A stretch of 64,000 nucleotides of DNA from Suttonella sp. R2A3 (GTDB lineage Bacteria; Pseudomonadota; Gammaproteobacteria; Cardiobacteriales; Cardiobacteriaceae). Each line of letters begins with the position of its first letter. Within the stretch, counting starts at the first letter, position 1. Where the stretch lies: contig NZ_CP090975.1 of NCBI RefSeq assembly GCF_021513215.1, forward strand, positions 737,501 to 801,500, in the 5' to 3' direction. Shown piece by piece: positions 54,837 through 63,530 of the stretch. Below the pieces are notes generated by a model that did not search any database, had not been told where the DNA came from, and saw nothing but the letters and a program-made list of their open reading frames with translations. Position numbers and translations under genes: made by a program.

Positions 54837-55814
54837 TTATTCAGATTTACTTTGACCAATCACTTCTAATAACTGTTGTTGTAGCTCCGGTGGCAATTGT
54901 TCATAGTCTAACTCACGCAGCAATGATTGCGTTTTACCATCAAACCCTTGCAGCGCAGTAGGCGCTTTGCGTGCGACAGCGCGTTGTTTTATCCATTGTT
55001 CACGTTCATGGGAAAAATCCGCCCCTAACGCCTCAAGCAGGTTAATAATTTGATCGTAGGTAGCAACTGGCAACAATTCACCGGTGTTATCAATCGCCTG
55101 CTTATATAAAATATTCAGCGCTTTTTTGCTTTGCTCAACCGCTGCCGCATCGTATGCACCCAACCGCTGATCCGCATAGAGGATCTTTAATTTAGCAATG
55201 GTTGCCTCAGCGGTGTGTTTTAGCTTAGGTTGGCTCGCTTGCTCAGCCAAATGACGCAATATAGCCAATTCAGCATCAAACCCAGCGTCTTGCCGGCCAC
55301 CTCCGCTCATGGTTTCACTCATTTGCAGCATCGCGCTCAAAAATGGTATCACTTGACCAATCTGCTGATTCAGTTCTTCATTTTTAGCGGCATCAACCAA
55401 CTGCGCCACAACTTGTGTATTGAGTATGTCGCGTGGTTCATTGCTTGGCGAGTAATCCTGCAGGGCTTTTAAAGCTTGGACAAAATCGTAATTGATATTG
55501 CCCTGCTGTTCGTTTTGCAGGCGGTTAAGAAAATGCCCCAAACGCAGAACATCAATCGAGCCATCGTCTTTAACCAGCGCCTTAAGCTGTCCTTGGTATT
55601 GCTCAAGCAGCGCTTCGACCTCGGATAAATCTTCTTTGTTTAACAGCTGCGCTTCGCTATCGGTATTTTCTGCCATCGCTGTGGCTGCGCCATTATAAGC
55701 GCCTAAAAGGATATTAATCATATCGCCGACGCTGTTTTGCGATTCTGCCTGGCTAAACGGTGTGACAACCAATAGCGCACTTAGTGCTAGCCGAGGCCAA
55801 AGACGACTGTTCAT
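54837..55814 (-). CDS. Exported helical protein, unknown function
   Basis: Periplasmic or envelope protein of 325 residues. A signal peptide ends PFSQA near residue 23. The remainder is helical and rich in Leu, Gln, Ala and Glu with no membrane segment and no Cys. I recognise no domain. It lies five bases after the DUF2333 gene and is certainly cotranscribed with it. Pairing with a membrane-anchored DUF2333 protein suggests a shared envelope function. Homology would be needed to say more. Confidence 0.7.
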   Translation of the reverse strand: MNSRLWPRLALSALLVVTPFSQAESQNSVGDMINILLGAYNGAATAMAENTDSEAQLLNKEDLSEVEALLEQYQGQLKALVKDDGSIDVLRLGHFLNRLQNEQQGNINYDFVQALKALQDYSPSNEPRDILNTQVVAQLVDAAKNEELNQQIGQVIPFLSAMLQMSETMSGGGRQDAGFDAELAILRHLAEQASQPKLKHTAEATIAKLKILYADQRLGAYDAAAVEQSKKALNILYKQAIDNTGELLPVATYDQIINLLEALGADFSHEREQWIKQRAVARKAPTALQGFDGKTQSLLRELDYEQLPPELQQQLLEVIGQSKSE

Positions 55815-55819
55815 AAGTT

Positions 55820-56872
55820 CTACCCGTTTTTCAGTAATTGATGTAAGTCGATAATCGCTGCATTGGCCCGCGACAAATAAGACGCCATGACCAACGAGTG
55901 GTTGGCGCTAAAGCCAAAGCCTCGCCCATTTAAAATCATCGGGCTCCACACCGGCTTTTGTGATTTTTCCAGCTCAGCGATAATCTGATCTAGCGATGCG
56001 AGCGCATTTTTGTCTTGTAGCGTTTTCGCAAAATCTACCCGAATCGCTTTTAACTCATGAAGCAATGCCCAGCTATAGCCACGTGCCTCATAGAAAATAT
56101 TATCGAGCTGCAGCCAAGGTGTGCGCGCATTTTGCGACAGTGGTGCCTGGGTGGAAGATTCGCTGACCTCACTTTGTTGATCAATATCCATCACCACATC
56201 ACCAACACTCGCGCTCAAGCGCTGTGTCAGGTCGCCCAAACTTTTCGACACCAGATCCAAGTACACCACCAAGTTATCAGCACGGGCGTAAAATTGCGCG
56301 CTAGACTGCCCTTCATCGGCAATCGCTTGCCCGTAGTTGACCAAGTTATCGCGTGCTTCGCCGTATTTGTTTTCAGGGCTGGGGAAAATCCATTTTTTCG
56401 GGTCATTACGCAGCAAACTATCGGCTTCTTCCAAACCTGGCACTTGCGCAGACTGCGATTGCGAGCGACTGAACTCGGTGCGCAAGGAGAGCGTCACCTC
56501 ACGCAACTGACGCAGCACACCTATTTCCCACGAAGGAATGTTATCCATCAAAAAGCCTGGTGGTGTGACATCATTCATCAGAAAACCACCCGACTTACCA
56601 AGCAACGTATCGATGATTTTAATCGTCGTGCCGGTTACTGTTGAGCCAACTACCGGCTCCTGACCTTCTGCAAGATAGGCACTACGCGTTTCTTGCACAT
56701 CAAACTGACCCGGTTCACGACTCCACCAAAACATCAGCAAGCCAATAATCACAGCTAAGGTCGCGACAATCAGGCCAATGCGCCATAACCAACCGCGTGC
56801 TTTCCATGTGCTCGGTTTATACCAATGGACCACCGTTTTCGCGCCCTGCATTGATCGAGAGGCTACTGACAT
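55820..56872 (-). CDS. DUF2333 family membrane-anchored protein
   Basis: Protein of 350 residues with one N-terminal membrane helix (RIGLIVATLAVIIGLLMFWW at about 31-50) and a large periplasmic domain. The block FLMNDVTPPGFLMDNIPSWE near residue 98 is characteristic of DUF2333, a family found mainly in gammaproteobacteria and not assigned a function that I know. GARDNLVNYGQAIADE-like sequence follows. It is the first of two genes with the unknown exported protein downstream. Confidence 0.85.
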   Translation of the reverse strand: MSVASRSMQGAKTVVHWYKPSTWKARGWLWRIGLIVATLAVIIGLLMFWWSREPGQFDVQETRSAYLAEGQEPVVGSTVTGTTIKIIDTLLGKSGGFLMNDVTPPGFLMDNIPSWEIGVLRQLREVTLSLRTEFSRSQSQSAQVPGLEEADSLLRNDPKKWIFPSPENKYGEARDNLVNYGQAIADEGQSSAQFYARADNLVVYLDLVSKSLGDLTQRLSASVGDVVMDIDQQSEVSESSTQAPLSQNARTPWLQLDNIFYEARGYSWALLHELKAIRVDFAKTLQDKNALASLDQIIAELEKSQKPVWSPMILNGRGFGFSANHSLVMASYLSRANAAIIDLHQLLKNG

Positions 56873-56982
56873 TATTTGCTCCTTTACGCCGTAGATGACG
56901 ACTCATTCTTAAAAAACCATTCTATTATACAAACACTAAGGTCTCTATGCGCGAATCAGCACAGGCTTATGACCAGCTCACG

Positions 56983-57303
56983 CTAGACGCTAAAGCTGGT
57001 GCCGCAGCCACATGTCCCGTTAGCTTGCGGGTTATTAAAGGCAAACGCACTGTTCAAGCCTTTTTGCTCTAAACGCAGCTCTAAGCCATCGAGTAAAGCG
57101 ACATCCTCATCATCAACCACCACCACAAAACCGTCGTGGGCAAACTGCTGCTGAGCTTCGCCAACTTCATCAACAAAATCGATACGATAAGAATAACCAG
57201 AGCAGCCCGAGCGAATTACATCAATATGCACACCAATGCCGCTGCCGCGTTTGGCAAGCTGCTGTTGAATACGGGTAACTACTTGTGGGCTTAATTCAAT
57301 CAT
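56983..57303 (-). CDS. iscA: A-type iron-sulfur carrier IscA
   Basis: Fe-S or iron carrier of 106 residues. The three conserved Cys are in RSGCSGYSY (Cys34) and GTCGCG near the C-terminus. The acidic middle VVVVDDEDVALLDGLELR is typical. It begins four bases inside the end of the cysteine desulfurase gene. Position argues for IscA over ErpA, though the two are close. IscU, IscR, HscA, HscB and ferredoxin are absent from this unit. Confidence 0.88.
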   Translation of the reverse strand: MIELSPQVVTRIQQQLAKRGSGIGVHIDVIRSGCSGYSYRIDFVDEVGEAQQQFAHDGFVVVVDDEDVALLDGLELRLEQKGLNSAFAFNNPQANGTCGCGTSFSV

Positions 57304-58424
57304 TTTGCTGCCTCCAAAGTCTGTAAAAAAGCGATCAGACGATCAAGCTCGAGTTCGGTGGTTAGATGCGACAAGCTAATACGCAAACAGCGACGCGCTT
57401 GGTCGTCTAACCCCATCGCCTGTAACACATGCGAGCCTTCACGACTCGATGAGCACGCTGATCCGGCCGATAGCGCCACACCAGCAGCATCAGCGCGCGC
57501 TAAGGCCTCATTTGAAGGCACGCCGCTATCGATATTAATGATATGCGCCACACTCGGCGCGTCGGTGTTGAGGTTCATGGTTGCCGGTAGCGAAGCCAAC
57601 AGGCGCTCACGGAGCGCTGATACAGTCGCATTATGCCTCGCTCGCTCGCTATCCGCGATTACCATGGCTTCAGCAAACGCCGCGATTAATGCCTGAGGCA
57701 GCGTGCCCGAGCGGCGTCCGCGTTCTTGCCCACCACCATGGAGCTGCGCTTGCAAACGTACTTTCGGTAGACGGCGGACAAACAGCGCGCCAATCCCTTG
57801 CGGCCCATAGATTTTTTGTCCGGAAAAGCTCGCTAAATCTGCCCCCCATTCCGCCATATCGACCGCCATTCGTCCCGGCGCTTGCGCCGCATCAACATGA
57901 AATTTAGCACCAGCTGCGTGCACACGTTCAGCGATCTCAGACAACGGCTGAATAACGCCCGTTTCGTTATTAACCGCCATCACGCTCACTAAAGTCGTTG
58001 GTGCACCAGCGAGCGCGGCTTCCAGCGCGTCTAAATCGATCAAGCCATCTCGACGCACCGATAACACCACCACATCGACGCCTTGTTTCGCCATCACCGC
58101 CGCTGAATCTAGCACCGCTTTGTGCTCGCTTTGCACGGTAATCAGGCGTGGATTTTTCGCGCCGTGATAAGTCAGCGCGCCTTTAATCGCTAAATTATCG
58201 GCTTCGGTAGCGCCACTGGTAAAAACAACCTCGCGCGGATCAGCGTTAATCGTCTGCGCAACGCGCTTTCGCGCATTTTCCACGCGTGCACGCGCCGCAA
58301 GCGCACTCGAGTGTAACGCACCGGCATTACCTACCACCTGATTGAATTCAGCATTCAGCGCCGCGAGCACCCGAGGATCGATCGGGGTCATCGCAGCATA
58401 ATCAAAATACGCCATCTCAGTCAT
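57300..58424 (-). CDS. Cysteine desulfurase, IscS/NifS type
   Basis: PLP enzyme of 374 residues that moves sulfur from cysteine to Fe-S and thio-modification pathways. Motifs are SGATEADNLAIKGAL near residue 70, SEHKAVLDSAAVMA near 99, VNNETGVIQP near 151, and the active Cys324 in SACSSSREGS. The PLP lysine (Lys204) is in SGQKIYGPQG, where His is the usual residue before Lys; Gln here is unusual. It is shorter than IscS of E. coli (404) and overlaps both cysE and iscA. The desulfurase class is certain, the exact role is not. Confidence 0.9.
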   Translation of the reverse strand: MTEMAYFDYAAMTPIDPRVLAALNAEFNQVVGNAGALHSSALAARARVENARKRVAQTINADPREVVFTSGATEADNLAIKGALTYHGAKNPRLITVQSEHKAVLDSAAVMAKQGVDVVVLSVRRDGLIDLDALEAALAGAPTTLVSVMAVNNETGVIQPLSEIAERVHAAGAKFHVDAAQAPGRMAVDMAEWGADLASFSGQKIYGPQGIGALFVRRLPKVRLQAQLHGGGQERGRRSGTLPQALIAAFAEAMVIADSERARHNATVSALRERLLASLPATMNLNTDAPSVAHIINIDSGVPSNEALARADAAGVALSAGSACSSSREGSHVLQAMGLDDQARRCLRISLSHLTTELELDRLIAFLQTLEAAK

Positions 58425-59109
58425 TACGCTGTTGCCGTTTCAGGCGTTCGTTTTCTTCTTCTAAAACACAAATTCGATCGTTTAGTTTGCTCAGCGCGGT
58501 CATTACTGGGTCAGCAATATCGTTGCTCTGCGCATAAGCCTCAAAGCGATCGCAATCTTCGTGACGATGAGACGGTTCACGGTGCTCATTCGCGGCACTA
58601 ACCGCTTTGGCCGGGATACCCACCACCGTGGTGCGCGTGGGTACATCTTTTACCACCACTGCATTAGAACCAATGCGCGCATGATCGGCCACGGTAATCG
58701 CACCGAGGACTTTCGCACCCGCACCAATGATCACATCACTACCAATGGTTGGATGACGTTTGTGTTGTGCCCATGAGGTACCGCCAAGCGTCACGCCCTG
58801 ATAAATGCTCACATCATCACCAAGCTCAGCCGTCTCACCAATCACAATACCCATACCATGATCGATGAATAAGCGATGCCCGGCTTCTACTGCTGGGTGG
58901 ATTTCCACGCCAGTGACCCAACGTGACATATTTGCGAGCAAACGCGCCAGCCAGCGCCAGCCGGATACCCAAAGCGCGTGTTGCAAGCGATAACTCGCTA
59001 CCGCCCAAAAACCGGTGTGTAGCGTGAGTACCGCAAAACTGCTTTTTGTCGCCGGATCGCGCTCTTTGACGACAGCAAAATCTTCTTTAACTCGTTGAAA
59101 CCAAATCAT
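58417..59109 (-). CDS. cysE: Serine O-acetyltransferase
   Basis: Makes O-acetylserine from serine and acetyl-CoA, first step of cysteine synthesis. The 230 residues form the short type, with an N-terminal helical part (about 1-60) and a left-handed beta-helix containing GVEIHPAVEAGHRLFIDHG and VTLGGTSWAQHKRHPTIG. The C-terminal region ends in a coiled coil (ISVLEEENERLKRQQ-like). It overlaps gcvT upstream by four bases and the desulfurase downstream by eight. Cysteine made from its product would be the substrate of the next enzyme. Confidence 0.94.
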   Translation of the reverse strand: MIWFQRVKEDFAVVKERDPATKSSFAVLTLHTGFWAVASYRLQHALWVSGWRWLARLLANMSRWVTGVEIHPAVEAGHRLFIDHGMGIVIGETAELGDDVSIYQGVTLGGTSWAQHKRHPTIGSDVIIGAGAKVLGAITVADHARIGSNAVVVKDVPTRTTVVGIPAKAVSAANEHREPSHRHEDCDRFEAYAQSNDIADPVMTALSKLNDRICVLEEENERLKRQQRND

Positions 59110-60218
59110 GCGTTGTTTTTATAATCCTTTTTAACAAATGGAAGCGGGACAATCTGTACTTTAATTGCTTTGTTGCGCACCATAGCAAACAGTTCGGGTT
59201 TCGCCTCGGCGACATCGCTGGCAACATAACCCATCGCAATCGGCGCACCCACGCTGGCTCCAAAACCGCCACTGGTCACCTCACCAACCGTCCGACCGTC
59301 CAGGTCTTCAATCGGCGCCCCAGCGCGCACTGGCGCACGGCCATCGATGGCTAGCCCAACACGCTTACGTGCGGCACCTTGCTCGATTTGTTCTCCAATA
59401 ATCGCAGCACCTGGGTAATCCCCTGCGCGCTCGCCACCAGGACGACGCACTTTCTGAATCGCCCAAGTCAGGTTCGCTTCAACCGGCGTGGTGGTGGTAT
59501 CAATATCATTACCGTATAAACACAGCCCTGCTTCTAAACGCAGACTATCGCGCGCACCTAACCCCACTGGTCGCACGCGTTCATCAGCAAGCAATTTATC
59601 AGCGAGTGCCACCGCGATCTCGTTAGGCACGGATAACTCAAACCCATCTTCACCGGTATAACCAGAACGGCTTACCCAGCAAGATACACCTAATAATTCG
59701 TATTCCCCACCGCGCATAAAGCTTAATTCACGTACCGCTGGGTTTAACTCTGCCAAAGCATCCACCGCTTCAGGGCCTTGTAAGGCGAATAACGCGCGCT
59801 CTGGCCACCAGCTGACCGTACACTCTGGTAAACCCGCTTGCAATTTAGCAAAATCCGCGTCTTTACACGCCGCATTAACCACCACATAAAAATCATCAGC
59901 ACGCTTGGTGAGCATTAAATCATCATCAATCGTACCTTGTTCGTTGGTCAGTAGCCCGTAGCGTTGCTGGCCTTCTGCTAAAATTTGCGCATCGACTGGC
60001 AACAGGCGCTCTAAGGCGCTTGCTACATCCGCACCTTGCACCAAAATCTGTCCCATATGTGACACATCAAACAAGCCTGCGTGTTCGCGTGTCCATAGAT
60101 GTTCTTTAACAATCCCATCTGTATATTGCACCGGCATCATATAGCCCGCAAATGGGACCATTTTTGCCCCTTGAGCAATATGCCAGTCATATAACGCGGT
60201 TTGTTTTCCCTCAGCCAT
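59106..60218 (-). CDS. gcvT: Glycine cleavage system T protein
   Basis: Aminomethyltransferase that moves the methylene group from the lipoyl H protein to tetrahydrofolate. The 370 residues include FDVSHMGQ, the catalytic Asp region GTIDDDLML, SRSGYTGEDGFELSVP and GLGARDSLRLEAGLCLYGND. gcvH and gcvP are not adjacent. It is the first gene of the gcvT-cysE-desulfurase-iscA operon, joined to cysE by overlapping ATGA. I see no glycine riboswitch in the upstream gap to infA. Confidence 0.95.
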   Translation of the reverse strand: MAEGKQTALYDWHIAQGAKMVPFAGYMMPVQYTDGIVKEHLWTREHAGLFDVSHMGQILVQGADVASALERLLPVDAQILAEGQQRYGLLTNEQGTIDDDLMLTKRADDFYVVVNAACKDADFAKLQAGLPECTVSWWPERALFALQGPEAVDALAELNPAVRELSFMRGGEYELLGVSCWVSRSGYTGEDGFELSVPNEIAVALADKLLADERVRPVGLGARDSLRLEAGLCLYGNDIDTTTTPVEANLTWAIQKVRRPGGERAGDYPGAAIIGEQIEQGAARKRVGLAIDGRAPVRAGAPIEDLDGRTVGEVTSGGFGASVGAPIAMGYVASDVAEAKPELFAMVRNKAIKVQIVPLPFVKKDYKNNA

Positions 60219-60364
60219 CTCTACTCCTCATAAAACAGTGCTAATAAACTTGCATAGCGTATCATGCTTTAGTCGTTAGCCGGATGAGAAAATAACGGAT
60301 TAACTTGAATTCATGTGTTCATATTGCTAGAATTCCAGCGCTTAACAGTTGTTTTAAGGAATTT

Positions 60365-60583
60365 ATGTCTAAAGAAGAAAATATTGAGATGATGGGTACG
60401 GTGATTGAAACCTTACCAAACACGATGTTTCGTGTAGAGTTAGAAAACGGCCATCAAATCAACGCGCACATCTCTGGGCGCATGCGTAAACACTATATTC
60501 GTATTTTAACCGGCGATAAAGTCAAAGTAGAAATGACCCCTTATGACCTTAGCAAAGGTCGCATTATTTTCCGCGAAAAATAG
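60365..60583 (+). CDS. infA: Translation initiation factor IF-1
   Basis: Ribosomal A-site initiation factor of 72 residues, matching the family nearly residue for residue ([20 protein letters not shown] at the start, then an OB fold with [20 protein letters not shown]-like sequence and [11 protein letters not shown]). The ATG at 60365 has AAGGA six bases upstream; an in-frame ATG at 60305 is rejected. A terminator follows directly. It stands alone. Confidence 0.98.
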   Translation: MSKEENIEMMGTVIETLPNTMFRVELENGHQINAHISGRMRKHYIRILTGDKVKVEMTPYDLSKGRIIFREK

Positions 60584-60592
60584 TCCTCATCG

Positions 60593-60618
60593 GGGTGATA
60601 CCCTCTCATCACCCTTTT
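60593..60618 (+). terminator. Terminator of infA
   Basis: Seven-base stem GGGTGAT/ATCACCC with an eight-base loop followed by TTTT. It lies ten bases past the infA stop. Confidence 0.82.
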
Positions 60619-60705
60619 CGCGCAATCGCGCAGATGCACTTCAGCATCATCTAAACAACTCAATGTCAAAGAACATGCTTTTGTTCCATGTTCGAAGGAA
60701 TTGTT

Positions 60706-62508
60706 ATGACGAGTGAACGCACCAAACATCTTCACCTCGGTAAATTTGATGCCGATATGGAGCTCCATAATAAAAACCCCGAACACATACCAGATACCCG
60801 CATCGATAAATTCACCTTCACCATGGTTTTGGTGATTCTACTTTCCGTATCCATACCGCTTATTTTATTCCCGGATCAAGGCAAAGCCTGGGTATCAGCG
60901 GCACGTAGTTTTGTGACTGATAATTTTGGCGTTGCCTATTTAGCCTTTGGTGCCACCGCCCTGCTGTTTGTGACCTATATTTCCTTTTCTGATATCGGCA
61001 ACATCAAACTCGGCAAGCCTGAAGACGACAAAGAATTCTCTAACGCCTCATGGGCGGCAATGATGTTCTGTGGCGGGATCGGCGCCAGTATCCTCTACTG
61101 GGGTTTGATTGAATGGGCTTACTACTATCAGGGCCCTCCGTTTGGTATCGAGCCTGGTTCAGCAGAAGCGATCCAATGGGCAAGTACCTACGGTATGTTC
61201 CACTGGGGACCAATTGCCTGGTCGATTTATTTAGTCCCTGCGATTCCGATTGCTTACTTTTATTATGTACGCCAAACTCCGGTACTCAAAGTCAGCCAGA
61301 GCTTAATGCCGCTGGTTGGTGAAAAATTTGCCCTGAGTAAGTGGGGGAAAATGTTTGATGTGTTCTTCGTCTTCGGCATGGTTGGCGGTGGCGCAACCAC
61401 ACTTGGCTTAGCCTCGCCGCTGATCACAGAAGGCCTACACGAACTGATCGGCACACCAACTGGTGCTGGCACCGCTGGCAATTGGATGCGTCTTTTCGTG
61501 CTGCTCGGAACTACTGCGATATTTGCCTATAGCGCCTATCAAGGCTTGAAGAGCGGCATCCAGCGCTTATCCAACATTAACTTTTATCTCGCGATGGCGT
61601 TGCTGCTATTTGTCTTAGTGGTCGGACCTACGGTGTTTATTCTCAATACCGGTTTAGAAGGCCTCGGGCGCTCATTGGGCAACCTATTTACGATGATGAC
61701 CACCATCAACCCATTTCGTGATCATGCCGAGCTTGGTTTTTCGACCAGTACGTTCGCGCAAGATTGGACTGTATTTTATTGGGCCTGGTGGATTGTGTTT
61801 GCACCAACCGTTGGCCTGTTTATCGCGCGTATTTCAAAAGGACGCACGATTCGTCAAATGGTGGTTGGGGCAATTTTCTTTGGCTCGCTGGGCTGCGCCA
61901 TTTTCTTCACCATTTTGGGTAACTACGGGCTCTATTTACAAATCAACGGCGATTTAGATGTCATCAATATCTTGAATGACCAAGGTGCGACAGCGGCGAT
62001 TTTCGGTATTTTGTCTTATCTGCCGATGCATTATTTAGTGATTGCGGTCTTTACCTTCTTGGCGGTTATTTTCACCGCAACCACCTTTGACAGTATTTCT
62101 TATATTCTCGCCTCGGTGGTACAACACGAAGTGGATGATGAACCACACCGCTGGAACCGCCTATTCTGGGCATTCACCCTCTGTTTCTTACCAGCAATCT
62201 TAATGTTTATGGGCGACTTATCCACCCTGCAAACCGCTTCAATTTTTGCCGGTGCACCACTAATTATCATCTTAGGGATGATGATGCTCTCGTGCATTCG
62301 TGCGGCAAAATATGATTTGCGCTACCAGCCAGATTATGAATTGAGCACCATTCATATTGAAGACCTTGCTGATAATGCTCCTTGGGAAGCTGGCGAAACC
62401 TCGGATGCCCCAGAAGGCTCTGTGCTCCACCAAGAAGCTGAATGGGCAGAGATGCGTGAGGAAAAAGCGCAAGAAGAAGATGATGACACACCCAATCAAT
62501 CACTTTAG
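60706..62508 (+). CDS. BCCT family betaine/choline/carnitine-type transporter
   Basis: Secondary transporter for a quaternary-ammonium solute, 600 residues. The twelve-helix core runs from about 40 to 540. The family motif GMFHWGPIAWSIYL is near residue 165 and FYWAWWIVFAPTVGLFIARI near 350; ISKGRTIRQM follows it. The C-terminal tail, from about 555, is highly acidic (EEKAQEEDDD), unusual in length. AAGGA before ATG 60706 sets the start. Substrate could be glycine betaine, choline or carnitine; no enzyme beside it helps decide. Confidence 0.93.
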   Translation: MTSERTKHLHLGKFDADMELHNKNPEHIPDTRIDKFTFTMVLVILLSVSIPLILFPDQGKAWVSAARSFVTDNFGVAYLAFGATALLFVTYISFSDIGNIKLGKPEDDKEFSNASWAAMMFCGGIGASILYWGLIEWAYYYQGPPFGIEPGSAEAIQWASTYGMFHWGPIAWSIYLVPAIPIAYFYYVRQTPVLKVSQSLMPLVGEKFALSKWGKMFDVFFVFGMVGGGATTLGLASPLITEGLHELIGTPTGAGTAGNWMRLFVLLGTTAIFAYSAYQGLKSGIQRLSNINFYLAMALLLFVLVVGPTVFILNTGLEGLGRSLGNLFTMMTTINPFRDHAELGFSTSTFAQDWTVFYWAWWIVFAPTVGLFIARISKGRTIRQMVVGAIFFGSLGCAIFFTILGNYGLYLQINGDLDVINILNDQGATAAIFGILSYLPMHYLVIAVFTFLAVIFTATTFDSISYILASVVQHEVDDEPHRWNRLFWAFTLCFLPAILMFMGDLSTLQTASIFAGAPLIIILGMMMLSCIRAAKYDLRYQPDYELSTIHIEDLADNAPWEAGETSDAPEGSVLHQEAEWAEMREEKAQEEDDDTPNQSL

Positions 62509-62528
62509 CCCTTATTACAACCACACTA

Positions 62529-62555
62529 AGCCCGGCAATCTGTCGGGCTTTTTTT
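62529..62555 (+). terminator. Terminator of the BCCT gene
   Basis: Six-base stem AGCCCG/CGGGCT with a nine-base loop and a run of seven T. It lies 20 bases past the BCCT stop. Confidence 0.9.
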
Positions 62556-62597
62556 CATCTGGACATCATCGAGCTAAGCGATTATCCTAAGCGCTGA

Positions 62598-62671
62598 TTT
62601 GTCGGGGTGCGCCACTGGCGCTGAGAAATACCCGTGAACCTGATCCGGCTCGTACCGGCGTAGGAAACAAA
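62598..62671 (+). promoter_or_regulatory. TPP riboswitch (thi element)
   Basis: Thiamine-diphosphate aptamer upstream of thiD. The core CTGAGAAATACCCGTGAACC and the second core GTACCGGCGTAGGAA are those of thi elements, closed by TTTGT/ACAAA as P1 and extended by AGCG/CGCT outside. Between it and the thiD ATG lie a small hairpin GTTCA-TTTT-TGAAC and the ribosome site AGGGAG (62722-62727). TCCCT at 62692-62696 could pair with this site, so translational control is likely. Confidence 0.95.
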
Positions 62672-62732
62672 CGCTATCTCGCTAACTTTCTTCCCTCCGT
62701 GCGACCGGTTCATTTTTGAACAGGGAGCAACT

Positions 62733-63530
62733 ATGTCCACAGCTATTGCTTTAACCATTGCCGGTTCTGATTCTGGTGGTGGCGCTGGCATTCAAGCCGA
62801 TTTAAAAACGTTTTCTGCGCTTGGCGTATTTGGCACCAGCGCCATCACTGCGATTACCGCACAAAACACCCTGGCGGTAACCGCCATCGAAGGCATCAGC
62901 CAAGCCACGATCCGCGCACAAATTGATGCTGTTTTTGCCGATATTCGTCCGCAAGCGGTAAAAATTGGCATGCTTGGTAATGCAGAAACGATTAACACCG
63001 TTGCCGAGGCATTGCGTGAGCATCAACCCAAATACATTGTGCTCGACCCGGTCATGATCGCGAAAAGCGGCGATGCCCTGCTCGAACAAAGCGCCATCAC
63101 CGCCCTGAAAAAACAGCTTATCCCACTGGCTTCAATCATCACGCCCAACATCCCCGAAGCCGCGGTACTACTTAAGCAAAACATCGATAATGAAGCAGAC
63201 ATGCAATCCGCTGCGCAAGCGTTGCTGGATATGGGTTGCCAAGCAGTTCTACTTAAAGGTGGGCACCTCAAGGATGCACAAAGCCGTGATTATTTGACTG
63301 ATACCTTAACGCAACAATGGTTTAGCAGCGAGCGTCACCCCACACGCAACACCCACGGCACAGGCTGCACCCTTTCCGCCGCGATTGCCGCCGGACTAAG
63401 CAAAGGGTTGCCATTAGTTGAGGCGATTACTGAAGCCAAAGCCTATATTGATGCCGCGATTCGCGCTGCTGATTCGCTCAATATTGGTAGCGGTCATGGC
63501 CCTGTACACCATTTTCACCGCTGGTGGTAG
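62733..63530 (+). CDS. thiD: Hydroxymethylpyrimidine (phosphate) kinase ThiD
   Basis: Phosphorylates HMP and HMP-P, giving the pyrimidine half of thiamine. The 265 residues begin TIAGSDSGGGAGIQADLKTF, include YIVLDPVMIAKSGDALLE and end with NTHGTGCTLSAAIAAGL, the anion-hole and catalytic Cys region. It is directly controlled by the TPP riboswitch. Its stop is directly followed by the ATP-binding gene of a transporter, so uptake and phosphorylation of a pyrimidine precursor are probably coupled. There is no fused ThiE domain. Confidence 0.96.
   Translation: MSTAIALTIAGSDSGGGAGIQADLKTFSALGVFGTSAITAITAQNTLAVTAIEGISQATIRAQIDAVFADIRPQAVKIGMLGNAETINTVAEALREHQPKYIVLDPVMIAKSGDALLEQSAITALKKQLIPLASIITPNIPEAAVLLKQNIDNEADMQSAAQALLDMGCQAVLLKGGHLKDAQSRDYLTDTLTQQWFSSERHPTRNTHGTGCTLSAAIAAGLSKGLPLVEAITEAKAYIDAAIRAADSLNIGSGHGPVHHFHRWW

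Noticed and set aside
60219-60304. Glycine riboswitch before gcvT
   Set aside because: The upstream gap is short and shows none of the conserved glycine aptamer segments.
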